From Casp-actino8 sp964563545 (GTDB taxonomy: Bacteria; Actinomycetota; Acidimicrobiia; Acidimicrobiales; Ilumatobacteraceae), in assembly GCA_964563545.1 (NCBI GenBank), contig CAZLXB010000004.1, positions 52,301 through 116,300 of the forward strand: a stretch of 64,000 nt of DNA, in the 5' to 3' direction. The position numbers and the translations under genes are program-made. Shown here in pieces: positions 41,333-50,522 of the stretch. The notes beneath the pieces are model-generated. The model did not search any database. It had not been told where the DNA came from and saw nothing but the letters and a program-made list of their open reading frames with translations. Each line of letters begins with the position of its first letter. Position 1 is the first letter of the stretch.

Positions 41333-42496
41333 TCAGCGCAGACGCCGCATGTGAACGCTCTCGACGAGTCCGACCATGATCGCGAACGCCACCAACGAGG
41401 AACCGCCGTAGCTCACGAACGGAAGCGGCACCCCCGTGACCGGCATGATGCCCATCGTCATCCCGATGTTCTGGAAGACGTGCCAGAGGATGATGCCGAA
41501 GATGCCCGTGCAGAGGTAGGTGCCGAATACGTCCTTGGAGAGATTGGCCACGCGCCAGATGCGGAAGAGAAGGAGCGCAAAGAGGATCAGAACGAATGCG
41601 CCACCCAACAGACCGAACTGCTCGGCGATGGCCGAGAAGATGAAGTCGCTCTGCTGAACCGGGATGAACTTGCCGTTGGTGAGGGGGCCATCGAGGTAAC
41701 CCTTCCCCCACCATCCTCCGGTGGCGACCGCGCGCTTCGCGAAGCGCACCTGCAGAACGAGGTTCTTCAGGTTCTCGTCATCGGAGTTCTGGTTGAGAAA
41801 GGCTTCGATGCGTCGCAACTGATAGCGATCGACGATGCCGGCCACTACCGCCGCCGCCACGGTCATGATCGTGAGCACCGAGATGAGGGCGAGATATCTC
41901 AATTTGGCTCCGGCCATCAGAAGAATGGCCAAGGCCCCGATGATGATCACGAACGCCGACCCGAGGTCGGGCTGCAGGATGATGAGTACGGCCGGGACTC
42001 CGACGAGCACCAAGCCGCCGATGAACTTCGAGTACGACACCGTCTCTTCGCGTAGTTCCGAGAAGTAGGCGGCGAGAACGATCACCACGGCGGGTTTGGC
42101 GAATTCGGCCGGCTGGAAAAGGATCGGACCGAGGTCGAAAGAGAGTCGAGCACCTCCACGCAGAGCGCCCACGGCGAGAACCAGCACCAGCGCCACGAGA
42201 GAGCAGCCGTACAGGAAAAACGCCCTCTCGTTGAGAAAGGTGTAGTCGAAGGCCATCACGGCCACCGTGACGACAACTGCGACGATGATAAAGAGAACCT
42301 GGCGGAGGGTGAACCAATATGGATCGCCGGCCACTTTCCAGAAAGTGGCGCTGTAGATCGCGAAGGTTCCGATGATGGCGAGGATCCCGACCGTCGTGAT
42401 CATCGTCCAGTCGATGTTGCGGCTCGGGTCCCCGCCGCTGCGGCGGATGTTGCCCAGACCCGAATCGGCGCGGCGGTTGAGGAGCGGCAGACCCAT
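41333..42496 (-). CDS. rodA: RodA/FtsW SEDS-family peptidoglycan glycosyltransferase
   Basis: Integral membrane SEDS protein (387 residues, about 10 membrane segments) that polymerises lipid II for side-wall growth. It has LGPILFQPAEFAKPAVVI, ILQPDLGSAFVII with the essential Asp region, and near the C-terminus GMTMGIMPVTGVPLPFVSYGG, the SEDS signature. It shares one base with the end of mrdA (TGATG), its cognate class B PBP, and follows mreBCD, so it is RodA rather than FtsW. A large periplasmic loop (about 225-275) with GYLDGPLTNGKFIPVQQSDF is as expected. Confidence 0.93.
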   Translation of the reverse strand: MGLPLLNRRADSGLGNIRRSGGDPSRNIDWTMITTVGILAIIGTFAIYSATFWKVAGDPYWFTLRQVLFIIVAVVVTVAVMAFDYTFLNERAFFLYGCSLVALVLVLAVGALRGGARLSFDLGPILFQPAEFAKPAVVIVLAAYFSELREETVSYSKFIGGLVLVGVPAVLIILQPDLGSAFVIIIGALAILLMAGAKLRYLALISVLTIMTVAAAVVAGIVDRYQLRRIEAFLNQNSDDENLKNLVLQVRFAKRAVATGGWWGKGYLDGPLTNGKFIPVQQSDFIFSAIAEQFGLLGGAFVLILFALLLFRIWRVANLSKDVFGTYLCTGIFGIILWHVFQNIGMTMGIMPVTGVPLPFVSYGGSSLVAFAIMVGLVESVHMRRLR

Positions 42497-44700
42497 CAGT
42501 CCCGACCTCCATACGCCGCGCCACCGAGGCAGCGGTTGTTCGGAAGCGAGCGATCGGGAGCCACGAGAGTCGACGTGAGGTCGAGCGGATCCGAGGGCAC
42601 CACCGCGGGCGTCTTGACCGCGTTGGCGAGCGCCATGAACACGCACTTGGTCACCGGAGCCGCGGCCTTCGAGCCGTAGCCGGACTTCTCGAGGTACGCC
42701 GACACCGTGTACGGCTGGTTCGGATCGAGACTGAACGCGGCGAATGCCGACGAGTCGTTCCACGGGAGGCTCGCCGCGCCCTGCGCAGTTCCGGTCTTGC
42801 CGGCAATCGGCAAAGCCTCGTACGGGTAACTCGCGAAGAGCCGTTCTCCGGTGGTCGCGTGGTACCGATCGCTGTCGACTCCCGGGCCGGTGATCACACG
42901 CTGCAGACCGCGAACGATCGCATCGCGATATTCGGTCGGGAGTTCGATCTTGCGGATCGTGTTGGTCGTGTTGAGTTTCAGGACCACTTCCGATTTAGTG
43001 AGATCGGCCACTCCGGACATCGAACTGTCGGGAGTCCCCGGTTCGAGAAGAGCGATGGCAACGAGAGGGCGCACCACCGAACCACCATTGGCGAGCGCGC
43101 CATACGCCTGCGCGAGTTGGATCGGTGTGGCGGCGAGCAGACCCTGTCCGACCGACAGCTGCACGTTGTCACCCACGAGATAATTCGGACTCTCACCTTC
43201 CATCAGCACGCCGTCCTCGACCAATTGCCGCTTCGAGTCCTTGTCGGGAACGCGTCCCGCCGATTCGTAGGGAAGATCGATACCGGTCTTCGAACCGAAA
43301 CCGAATTCGCGAACTTCCTCCTGGAGGATCGGCTGCCCGCCTCGTTCGGAGAAGATCTGCTCACCGATCTTGTAGAAGAACGTGTCGCTCGACACGGCGA
43401 GGGCGTCTTCGACCGTCACCACACCGTAGAAGCAGGGACTGTTGCCTCCGCCGCAGAGCGCGTTTCGGAAGACGCACTTCACCACCTGGCAGGTGTCCTC
43501 GTCGATACTCGTCAACGTGTACGAGCCCTGGTCGAAATACTTGTACGCGACTCCACCGGGCAACTGTCCGGCATCGAGCGCGGCGTAGGCCACGAAGGGT
43601 TTGAAGCTCGACCCGAGGTTGTACTGCCCCTGGATCGCCCGGTTGACGAGGATCGACTTGTCGGGGTCGTCGACTTTCGGGAAGATCTGGGCGAACTTGT
43701 CCCCCGAGATCCCCGAATTGAACCAGCGGTTGTCGAAGGTCGGATAACTCGCCAAGGCGATGATCTCGCCGTTCGTATGGTTCATCACCACGACCGAACC
43801 GGCTGGTGCCTTCAGGTTCTGGCATTCAGGAAACTGCGGCTTCACCGGAAGTCGGTTCTCGTCCTTGGCCTGACAGGTCTCGACGAACCTGCGCAACCGG
43901 AGCTGCGTCTCGAGGGCCTGTTCGGCGTACTGCTGGATGTCGAGATCGAGCGCCAACCGCAGATCGTTCCCCGGAACGGGTTCGACTCTTTCGATTTCGC
44001 GGAGGATCACCCCGCGCGAGTCGACTTCGTACTTCACGTAACCCGGCGTGCCGCGCAGATAGGGCTCGTAGATCTTCTCCACCCCGAACTGACCGACCCG
44101 CTCGTTGAGGTCGTAGCCGAGATCCCGATATTGCGACGCCTCTTCCCTGGTGATCGCCCCGAGGTAGCCGACCACGTGAGCCGCCAGCGGCGCGTAGGGG
44201 TACTGCCGGTTCCAACCGGCCGCGACGTCGACACCCGGGAAATCTTCGTTGCGCTCGATCAGATACAGAGCGACGTCCTCACCGACACCTTCCTTGACCG
44301 GCATGGGAAGGAGGGGGCTGTACCGAGAACCGCTTCGTCGGCCGTCCGAGCCGATGGGTCCGGCGTAGCGATCCTCCATCTCGGTGATCGACACGTCGAG
44401 TATCGGCGCGAGTCGGGCGAAGAGTTCGGCGCGATCCTGAGCGTCACGCATCACGTTCCAGTCGATCGTGATGGAAAGCACCCTTTCGTTGTCGGCCAGA
44501 ATCCGACCCTCTCGGTCGAAGATGCGCCCTCGTTCGGGCAGCAGTCGCACGGTCCGGGTCTTGTTGGCCTGGACCTTCTGCTCGAGGGTCGGCGCATCGA
44601 CGACTTGCAGGAACCACATGCGAAGACCGAGCACGGAGAAGAGCACCGCACCGATGACTCCGATCACTCCGAGTCGCGACTGTCTGCGTTCGGACTTCAC
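42496..44700 (-). CDS. mrdA: Penicillin-binding protein 2 (elongasome transpeptidase MrdA)
   Basis: Class B penicillin-binding protein of 734 residues, cross-linking side-wall peptidoglycan with RodA. One membrane segment (about 10-30) precedes LLPERGRIFDREG, the pedestal domain and the transpeptidase domain with the nucleophile in GSSFKPF (SxxK), SSD in AVSSDTFFYKIGE, and KTGTAQG. An insert with four Cys (CQVVKCVFRNALCGGGNSPC) sits between SxxK and SSD; disulphides may form outside the cell. GTG 44700 overlaps the mreD stop (GTGA). Confidence 0.94.
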   Translation of the reverse strand: MKSERRQSRLGVIGVIGAVLFSVLGLRMWFLQVVDAPTLEQKVQANKTRTVRLLPERGRIFDREGRILADNERVLSITIDWNVMRDAQDRAELFARLAPILDVSITEMEDRYAGPIGSDGRRSGSRYSPLLPMPVKEGVGEDVALYLIERNEDFPGVDVAAGWNRQYPYAPLAAHVVGYLGAITREEASQYRDLGYDLNERVGQFGVEKIYEPYLRGTPGYVKYEVDSRGVILREIERVEPVPGNDLRLALDLDIQQYAEQALETQLRLRRFVETCQAKDENRLPVKPQFPECQNLKAPAGSVVVMNHTNGEIIALASYPTFDNRWFNSGISGDKFAQIFPKVDDPDKSILVNRAIQGQYNLGSSFKPFVAYAALDAGQLPGGVAYKYFDQGSYTLTSIDEDTCQVVKCVFRNALCGGGNSPCFYGVVTVEDALAVSSDTFFYKIGEQIFSERGGQPILQEEVREFGFGSKTGIDLPYESAGRVPDKDSKRQLVEDGVLMEGESPNYLVGDNVQLSVGQGLLAATPIQLAQAYGALANGGSVVRPLVAIALLEPGTPDSSMSGVADLTKSEVVLKLNTTNTIRKIELPTEYRDAIVRGLQRVITGPGVDSDRYHATTGERLFASYPYEALPIAGKTGTAQGAASLPWNDSSAFAAFSLDPNQPYTVSAYLEKSGYGSKAAAPVTKCVFMALANAVKTPAVVPSDPLDLTSTLVAPDRSLPNNRCLGGAAYGGRD

Positions 44701-45233
44701 GCGTAGATCTCCGGGGGCGGAGCAATGCGCTCCTGACGTTTGATGGCCAGCGCCCAGCGCATCAGGGGCACCGCGGCCAATCCGATCACCGCGTTGGCGA
44801 GTCCGACGACCGCAGCGACCTCGAACACCCGTGTCGTGAGCCAGCCGTCGACACCGACCCATGTGGCGAGCACCGGGTGAACGAACATGACGATCAGACT
44901 CGAACCACCCACAACGATCGATCGCAACCACCACGGATGGTTGATGCTCAGCGAGTTGAAGTAGCCAGCGAGGAATCCGGCGAGGCCGTACACCAACGCG
45001 GTGAGGCCGAGCGGTGTGGAGAGAACGAGATCGAACATCAGACCCAGACTGAATCCAACGATCGCCCCCCGCTCGGATCCACCCGACACGCCGGCGGCCA
45101 CCGCCAGACACAGCATCAACTGCACGACGATTCCAACCAGTGTCGCGCTCGAGAGCAACGTCGTCTGCAGACCAAGAGCCAGCAATCCGACGAGGAGCGT
45201 ACGGACCTGGGCGCGATTGAGGAATTCGATCAT
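44697..45233 (-). CDS. mreD: Rod shape-determining protein MreD
   Basis: Small polytopic membrane protein (178 residues) with five or six hydrophobic segments, part of the elongasome scaffold. Sequence conservation in MreD is low; the identification rests on the segment GLMFDLVLSTPLGLTALVYGLAGFLAG-like core (about 60-90) and on its place between mreC and mrdA. The ATG shares one base with the mreC stop (TGATG) and its stop overlaps mrdA. Confidence 0.88.
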   Translation of the reverse strand: MIEFLNRAQVRTLLVGLLALGLQTTLLSSATLVGIVVQLMLCLAVAAGVSGGSERGAIVGFSLGLMFDLVLSTPLGLTALVYGLAGFLAGYFNSLSINHPWWLRSIVVGGSSLIVMFVHPVLATWVGVDGWLTTRVFEVAAVVGLANAVIGLAAVPLMRWALAIKRQERIAPPPEIYA

Positions 45234-46333
45234 CAGCGACTCGCCGCCGGCTGATACAGAAGCACCCGAACGAAATTGAGCGAGGTCAGTCGTGCCGAGA
45301 GGCGCACCTCCAGCACCGCACCCGAAGTGCCGGAACGTTCGACAACCTTGACGACGCGACCGACGACGATTCCACGAGGTGCGAGGCTCTTCGAACCGCC
45401 GGCCGTGATGATCACCGCCCCGACTCTGATCTCACCGAATCGCGAACTCTGATCGATGAATTCGACGATCGGCGCGCGGTCGGCACCTCGACCGCGAAGG
45501 GCTCCGGTTTCGGTCGCCGGCAGATCGTTGATGTCGACCGTCGTGGTGGTTCGGGCCGGGGTGGTGGACGGCGGGGCGACGGTGAGCACGGAGGCAATCG
45601 AAGTCGACGGCGCCGCCGTTGTGGGCGCGGGACTCGTTGCCACGATGGTCGGAGCCGACGTCGCCACCCCGAGCCCGATCGTACCCACGGGCGGCGGCGC
45701 CGTGGTCGTCGTGGTCGAGGTGGTACTGGTCGTCGTGCTCGTGGTCGTGGTGGTCGTGGTGATCTCCTCTTCGGGGAGGTTGATCACCTGCACCGGCACC
45801 GCATAGGACGCGTCGGTGGCGAGCATGACGATGGCGCGATCGGCGAACACCTCGGTGACCTTGCCCACCAGACCGGCTGCGTTGACGACCGGCATGCCCA
45901 CTCGGAGACCGTCGTTGGATCCCTGATTGATCTCGATCGTCTGCGCGAAATTCGACGGCCCCTCTCCGACCACCTGCGCGGTGATCGACGAAATGTCGGC
46001 GAGGTTGTCGATTCCGTTGAGTGCGAGCAGCTCTTGTGCATCGCGAACCGTCGCCAAGGCCGCGATGAACGCGCCTTCTTGTTGATCGATCTCGTCCTGG
46101 AGACGCTCGTTCTCCTTGGCGAGTTCGTCGTAACCGGTGATACCTCGCCACGCGTTCTCGATCGGTCGCGTGACCACGCGGGTCGAATCCTGAATCGGCG
46201 CGAACACGGCGCTGAACACCTTGCGAACACCGTCGACCACCGCATTGCCCTGCAGATCGAGGGTGATCAGGAGGATCGACGTGAGCGTCAGAAGGGCCAG
46301 AGCCCGCCGTCGACTGACCGAGTACCTCGGCAT
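45233..46333 (-). CDS. mreC: Rod shape-determining protein MreC with Thr-rich insert
   Basis: Bitopic elongasome protein (366 residues). A short basic N-terminus, one membrane segment (about 11-27) and a coiled coil (about 68-105) lead to the extracytoplasmic beta-barrel domain (about 115-187, with VVGEGPSNFAQTIEINQGSN and GMPVVNAAGLVGKV), then a second barrel part (about 288-360, VGAVIITAGGSKSLAPRGIVVGRV split over the domain). Between them lies a low-complexity insert of about 100 residues (187-287), starting with a run of Thr/Ser and continuing Pro/Ala/Thr-rich, absent from ordinary MreC. The DNA of the Thr run (45690-45766) is repetitive. Gene order mreB-mreC-mreD is standard. Confidence 0.92.
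   Translation of the reverse strand: MPRYSVSRRRALALLTLTSILLITLDLQGNAVVDGVRKVFSAVFAPIQDSTRVVTRPIENAWRGITGYDELAKENERLQDEIDQQEGAFIAALATVRDAQELLALNGIDNLADISSITAQVVGEGPSNFAQTIEINQGSNDGLRVGMPVVNAAGLVGKVTEVFADRAIVMLATDASYAVPVQVINLPEEEITTTTTTTSTTTSTTSTTTTTAPPPVGTIGLGVATSAPTIVATSPAPTTAAPSTSIASVLTVAPPSTTPARTTTTVDINDLPATETGALRGRGADRAPIVEFIDQSSRFGEIRVGAVIITAGGSKSLAPRGIVVGRVVKVVERSGTSGAVLEVRLSARLTSLNFVRVLLYQPAASR
45690..45766 (-). repeat. Low-complexity Thr/Ser codon tract inside mreC
   Basis: The minus strand is a near-continuous series of ACC, ACG and AGT codons encoding about 20 Thr/Ser residues. Codon choice varies, so this is not a simple microsatellite, but slippage and length variation between strains are likely. 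Confidence 0.8.
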
Positions 46334-46347
46334 ACGCCCGCGCCGTC

Positions 46348-47379
46348 CTAGCTGTCGCTCTGGGCGAGAAGTCCGCGCATCGCCTCGATGTTCTCGAGGG
46401 CCTGGCCCGAACCGAGCACCACGGCATACAGCGGGTCGGGCGCGATGTTGATCGGCATGCCCGTCTCGTGCGCGAGCCGACGGTCGAGACCGGCGAGAAG
46501 TGCTCCTCCACCCGAGAGAGTGATGCCCGCATGCATGATGTCGGCCGCGAGTTCGGGCGGAGTCTTGTCGAGTGTGGTTCGCACGCAATCGACGATCGAA
46601 GACACGGGCTCGGCAAGCGACTCCCGAACCTGTTCGGTTGACAAGGTGATGGTGCGTGGAAGACCGCTGATCAAGTCACGGCCGCGGATCTCGGCCGTCA
46701 ACTCCTCCTCCATCGGCCACGCCGAGCCCATCTGGATCTTGATGTCCTCGGCGGTGCGCTCGCCGACCGCCATCGAGAACTCCTTCTTCAAGTACTGGAT
46801 GATCGCCTCATCGAGTTCGTCACCGGCGACTCGCAGCGACTGCGCGGTCACGATCCCTCCGAGGGAGATCACGGCCACCTCGGTGGTTCCACCGCCGATG
46901 TCGACGATCATGTTGCCGCTCGGCTCGTGCACCGGCAGCCCGGCTCCGATGGCGGCTGCCATGGGCTCCTCGATGATGTGGACGGGCTTGCGGGCGCCGG
47001 CGTATTCGGCCGCGTCCTGAACCGCACGCTGTTCGACTCCGGTGATACCCGAGGGAACGCAGATGACCATCCGCGGCTTGCTCCAGCGGCTGGTGTGAAC
47101 CTTCTGGATGAAGTACCGAAGCATCTTCTCGCAGACCTCGAAGTCGGCGATGACGCCGTCCTTCAGCGGTCGGACCGCCCGAATGTGACCGGGGGTGCGG
47201 CCCATCATGCGCTTGGCCTCGAGCCCGACCGCCACGGGTCGACCATCGGCGACGTCGAGGGCCACGACCGAGGGTTCGTTGAGGACGACGCCCTGCCCAC
47301 GCACGTAGATCAGGGTGTTGGCCGTCCCGAGGTCGATCGCGATGTCACGACCGAGGGCCAGCGGATTGTTCCGGGCCAT
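46348..47379 (-). CDS. mreB: Actin-like rod shape protein MreB
   Basis: Bacterial actin homologue (343 residues) that directs side-wall synthesis. ATP-site motifs are DLGTANTLIYV (phosphate 1), DIGGGTTEVAVISLGG (phosphate 2) and ITLSGGGALLAGLD (adenosine). VCVPSGITGVEQRAVQDAA is also diagnostic. A GGAGGAGG ribosome binding site precedes the ATG, and a TAACAT hexamer overlapping the ndk stop may give it its own promoter. MreB is missing from many coccoid or apically growing Actinobacteria, so its presence suggests rod growth by dispersed side-wall synthesis. Confidence 0.96.
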   Translation of the reverse strand: MARNNPLALGRDIAIDLGTANTLIYVRGQGVVLNEPSVVALDVADGRPVAVGLEAKRMMGRTPGHIRAVRPLKDGVIADFEVCEKMLRYFIQKVHTSRWSKPRMVICVPSGITGVEQRAVQDAAEYAGARKPVHIIEEPMAAAIGAGLPVHEPSGNMIVDIGGGTTEVAVISLGGIVTAQSLRVAGDELDEAIIQYLKKEFSMAVGERTAEDIKIQMGSAWPMEEELTAEIRGRDLISGLPRTITLSTEQVRESLAEPVSSIVDCVRTTLDKTPPELAADIMHAGITLSGGGALLAGLDRRLAHETGMPINIAPDPLYAVVLGSGQALENIEAMRGLLAQSDS

Positions 47380-47405
47380 GGCCGAACCTCCTCCAGACCG
47401 GAGAA

Positions 47406-47411
47406 ATGTTA
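47406..47411 (-). promoter_or_regulatory. Possible -10 element for mreBCD
   Basis: TAACAT on the minus strand; its TAA is the stop codon of ndk. It lies 26 bases before the mreB ATG, leaving room for the strong GGAGGAGG site, so this transcript would be leadered. Confidence 0.4.
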
Positions 47412-47819
47412 CAGATTCGGGAAGAAGATCCCGATCTCCCGCTCGGCCGAAGCCAGCGAATCCGACCCGTGGACGAGGTTCTCAGTGAAGAGAATCCCCA
47501 GGTCACCACGGATGGTGCCCGGCGCGGCGGTCCGGGGATTGGTGGCGCCCATCATCGTGCGGACGACCTCCCAGGTGTTCTCCGGCCCCTCCAGAACGAG
47601 CGCTACAACCGGTCCGCGCGACATGAACTCGACCAGATCGGCGTAAAAGCCCTTGCCGACGTGCTCCTCGTAATGACGACCCAAGGTCGCCTGATCGAGG
47701 GTGCGCAGGTCGAGGGCCACGAGCTTGAGCCCCTTGCGCTCGAAACGGTCGAGGATCGTTCCGACGAGGCCGCGTTCGACGGCATCGGGCTTCAAGAGGA
47801 CGAGGGTGCGGTCAGACAT
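47409..47819 (-). CDS. ndk: Nucleoside diphosphate kinase
   Basis: Enzyme of 136 residues that equilibrates nucleoside di- and triphosphates. It has TLVLLKPDAVERGLVG at the start, GPVVALVLEGPENTWEVVR, and the active-site His in ENLVHGSDSLASAEREI (about 114-130). Length and motifs are standard. It lies 26 bases after folC and 29 bases before mreB on the same strand. Confidence 0.97.
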   Translation of the reverse strand: MSDRTLVLLKPDAVERGLVGTILDRFERKGLKLVALDLRTLDQATLGRHYEEHVGKGFYADLVEFMSRGPVVALVLEGPENTWEVVRTMMGATNPRTAAPGTIRGDLGILFTENLVHGSDSLASAEREIGIFFPNL

Positions 47820-47845
47820 GGAGTCGGACGCTATCGCTGCCGCCC

Positions 47846-49141
47846 TCAGGGGAGGCGACGTCGCAGATGAGGCCGGGCCGCACCCACCACGTAGAGCGAG
47901 CCGGTCGCCAGGATGGCATCGTCGGGTCCGGCTCCCGCGATGGCAGTGTCGAGCGCCTCTTCGACCGAAGCCACTTCGCGTACATCGTCGCAGCCGAGTT
48001 CTCGCGCCGCCTGGGCGATCTCGCTCGCTGGACGACCACGAGGAGACGGCGCCGTGCAGCAGATCACCAGATCGAAGTCGTCGGCGCGGAGTGCTTCGAG
48101 CATCTCGCGAGGATCGCGCCCCCGCAGACAACCGATCACGAGAATCCGCCGACCGGCGGGATCGAAGTCCTCGAAGAACACGCTCGAACAGACATCGGCG
48201 CCCGCTGGATTGTGAGCGCCGTCCACGATGACGAGCGGCTGGTGGCCGAGAATCTCGAAGCGGCCAGGCATCGCCACGCTCGCGAATGCGACGTCGATGA
48301 CATCGGCCGTCAACGGACGGGCGAAGAACGTCTCGACGGCTGTCAAGGCCAACGATGCGTTATCGGCCTGATGGCGTCCGTGCAACGGAACGAAGACGTC
48401 GGGGTAGATCGTCGTCGGCGTACGCAAACCGACGAGACGCCCGCCGAGGGCGAGTTCGTTGGTGGCCACTCCGAAGTCGGGGCCGCGCCGCAGAAGGCTC
48501 GCACCACCGGCGGCGCGGAAGATCTCCACCAGTTCGGGATCGGTCTCGCCGAGCACCACGGCCGAGCCGGACTTGATGATTCCGGACTTCTCACGCGCGA
48601 TGTGGCTCTTGGTCGGTCCGGCGAACTCGGTGTGGTCGAGGCCGATGTTCGTGACGACGGCAACCTGGGCGTCGACGACGTTCGTCGCATCCCATCGCCC
48701 GAGCAGACCGACTTCGATCACCATGACATCCACCGCTTCATCAGCGAACCAGCGAAAGGCCGCCGCCGTACAGGTGTCGAAGTAACCGGGTCGCACACCG
48801 GCGACAATTTCGAGATCGGCCACCGCTCCGATCTGTTCACCGAAGGACTCCTCGGAGATCGGTTGCGCGTCGATGGTCATCCGTTCGGTGACACTCTCGA
48901 GGTGCGGACTCGTGTAGGTACCCACCCGTAGTCCGCTTTCCATGAGGAGCCGGGTGACCATCTGGGCCGTAGAGCCCTTGCCATTCGTTCCGGTGATGTG
49001 GACGACTGGCGCGGCGTGCTGGGGATCTCCCATCGCCGAGCACAGGCGCTGAATCGTGTCGAGCGATGGCGACTCGATGCGGCCTGTTTTCTCGTAGGTG
49101 GCGTGGGCGTCGAGGTATTCGAGGGCCCGCGCGAAGTCCAT
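47846..49141 (-). CDS. folC: Bifunctional folylpolyglutamate/dihydrofolate synthase FolC
   Basis: Mur-ligase-like enzyme (431 residues) adding glutamates to folates and possibly making dihydrofolate. It has the P-loop GTNGKGSTAQM (about 49-59), YTSPHLESVTERM, the metal-binding NIGLDHTEFAGPT and VDGAHNPAGAD in the C-terminal domain. ATG 49141 shares a base with the clpX stop (TGATG); a TTG one codon earlier is less likely. In many Actinobacteria valS lies between clpX and folC; here they are directly joined. Confidence 0.93.
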   Translation of the reverse strand: MDFARALEYLDAHATYEKTGRIESPSLDTIQRLCSAMGDPQHAAPVVHITGTNGKGSTAQMVTRLLMESGLRVGTYTSPHLESVTERMTIDAQPISEESFGEQIGAVADLEIVAGVRPGYFDTCTAAAFRWFADEAVDVMVIEVGLLGRWDATNVVDAQVAVVTNIGLDHTEFAGPTKSHIAREKSGIIKSGSAVVLGETDPELVEIFRAAGGASLLRRGPDFGVATNELALGGRLVGLRTPTTIYPDVFVPLHGRHQADNASLALTAVETFFARPLTADVIDVAFASVAMPGRFEILGHQPLVIVDGAHNPAGADVCSSVFFEDFDPAGRRILVIGCLRGRDPREMLEALRADDFDLVICCTAPSPRGRPASEIAQAARELGCDDVREVASVEEALDTAIAGAGPDDAILATGSLYVVGAARPHLRRRLP

Positions 49142-50424
49142 CAACTGGCGGCGCGGCGCGGGCGCGTCGACCGCACCGAAGCTCGGGGCACGAGTGTGGG
49201 TGCCGACTTCTCGGTCACCGACGGAGCATCCACGACCACCCGAGCGACATCGGCACGACCCGGAAGTTCGTACATCGTGTTCAGCAGAACATCCTCGAGA
49301 ATGGCGCGCAGACCACGAGCGCCGGTTCCGCGCTTCAGAGCCAGATCGGCAACCGCGGTGAGGGCATCGTCGGTGAGTTCGAGCTGGACATCTTCGAATT
49401 CGAAGAACTTCTGATACTGCTTGACCAGCGCGTTCTTGGGCTCGACGAGGATCTTGACCAACGCGTCGTGATCGAGATTGTGAACCGCTCCCACCATCGG
49501 GAGTCGGCCGACGAATTCGGGGATCAGACCGAACGCGAGCAAGTCCTCGGGAAGAACCTGCGCGAAGAGTTCGCCGGGATCGGTCTCGGCCTTGCTCCGG
49601 ACCGTGGCATGGAACCCGACACCCTTGTGGCCGATGCGCTGCTCGATGATCTTGTCGAGACCGGCGAAGGCGCCACCACAGATGAACAGCACGTTGGTGG
49701 TGTCGATCTGGATGAATTCTTGGTGCGGGTGCTTGCGTCCACCTTGCGGCGGAACCGATGCGACGGTTCCTTCGAGGATCTTGAGCAGCGCCTGCTGAAC
49801 ACCTTCACCCGACACGTCGCGGGTGATCGAGGGGTTTTCGCTCTTGCGGGCGATCTTGTCGATCTCGTCGATGTAGATGATGCCGGTCTCGGCCTTCTTG
49901 ACATCGAAGTCGGCGGCCTGGATCAACTTGAGAAGGATGTTCTCGACGTCTTCACCGACGTACCCGGCTTCGGTGAGGGCGGTGGCGTCAGCGATGGCAA
50001 AGGGAACATTGAGCATTCGGGCGAGCGTCTGGGCGAGGTGCGTCTTGCCACAACCCGTCGGGCCGAGCAGAAGGATGTTGCTCTTGGCCAGTTCGACCTC
50101 GTCGCGCTTCGCGAGTCCGTGCTCCTTTTGGTACTGGATGCGTCGATAGTGGTTGTACACGGCGACCGCCAGAACCTTCTTGGCCTGAACCTGACCAACC
50201 ACGTACTCGTCGAGGAAGTTGCAGATCTCCCGCGGGTTCGGCAGGTCGTCCATCTTGAGATCGGACGCCTCGCCGACCTCTTCTTCGATGATCTCGTTGC
50301 AGAGGTCGATGCACTCGTCGCAGATGTACACGCCGGGGCCGGCGATGAGCTTCTTGACCTGCTTCTGGGACTTGCCACAGAAGGAGCACTTCAGGATTTC
50401 TCCGGTGTCTCCGAACTTCGCCAT
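49141..50424 (-). CDS. clpX: ATP-dependent protease unfoldase ClpX
   Basis: AAA+ unfoldase (427 residues) that feeds substrates to ClpP. The N-terminal zinc domain has Cys13, Cys16, Cys35 and Cys38 (CSFC, CDEC). The ATPase has Walker A GPTGCGKTHLA (about 117-127), Walker B IIYIDEIDK, pore loop GYVGED and the ClpP-contacting IGF-type loop IGHKGVGF. It starts at ATG 50424 with a GAGGAGG site, after a 135-base gap containing two inverted repeats, so it may have its own promoter separate from tig-clpP. Confidence 0.97.
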   Translation of the reverse strand: MAKFGDTGEILKCSFCGKSQKQVKKLIAGPGVYICDECIDLCNEIIEEEVGEASDLKMDDLPNPREICNFLDEYVVGQVQAKKVLAVAVYNHYRRIQYQKEHGLAKRDEVELAKSNILLLGPTGCGKTHLAQTLARMLNVPFAIADATALTEAGYVGEDVENILLKLIQAADFDVKKAETGIIYIDEIDKIARKSENPSITRDVSGEGVQQALLKILEGTVASVPPQGGRKHPHQEFIQIDTTNVLFICGGAFAGLDKIIEQRIGHKGVGFHATVRSKAETDPGELFAQVLPEDLLAFGLIPEFVGRLPMVGAVHNLDHDALVKILVEPKNALVKQYQKFFEFEDVQLELTDDALTAVADLALKRGTGARGLRAILEDVLLNTMYELPGRADVARVVVDAPSVTEKSAPTLVPRASVRSTRPRRAAS

Positions 50425-50456
50425 GCCAACCCTCCTCTCCGACGACGACAGCGGGT

Positions 50457-50467
50457 GTCAGTCTGAC
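50457..50467. repeat. Inverted repeat upstream of clpX
   Basis: GTCAG-T-CTGAC, a perfect 5-1-5 palindrome, 32 bases before the clpX start. It could be an operator; it does not fit the ClgR or HspR consensus that I know. Confidence 0.35.
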
Positions 50468-50506
50468 CGATTTACGAGGGTGTTGTCGGCGATTTGCCGG
50501 GCCACC

Positions 50507-50522
50507 TTGAGGAATCCCTCAA
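50507..50522. repeat. Inverted repeat between clpP and clpX
   Basis: TTGAGG-AATC-CCTCAA (6-4-6) followed on the plus strand by AAAAAGGG. On the coding (minus) strand the T run precedes the hairpin, so it is not a normal terminator for clpP. It resembles half of an HspR-type HAIR site but the spacing differs. Regulator unknown. Confidence 0.4.

Noticed and set aside
42859..44706. Long plus-strand open frame of 615 codons
   Set aside because: Antisense shadow of mrdA, which has all penicillin-binding protein motifs.
45690..45766. CRISPR-like or tandem repeat locus
   Set aside because: The periodicity comes from Thr/Ser codons inside mreC; there are no spacers and the frame is intact.
50507..50522. 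HspR HAIR site upstream of clpX
   Set aside because: HAIR has CTTGAGT and ACTCAAG separated by 7 bases; here the half-sites are only 4 bases apart and imperfect.
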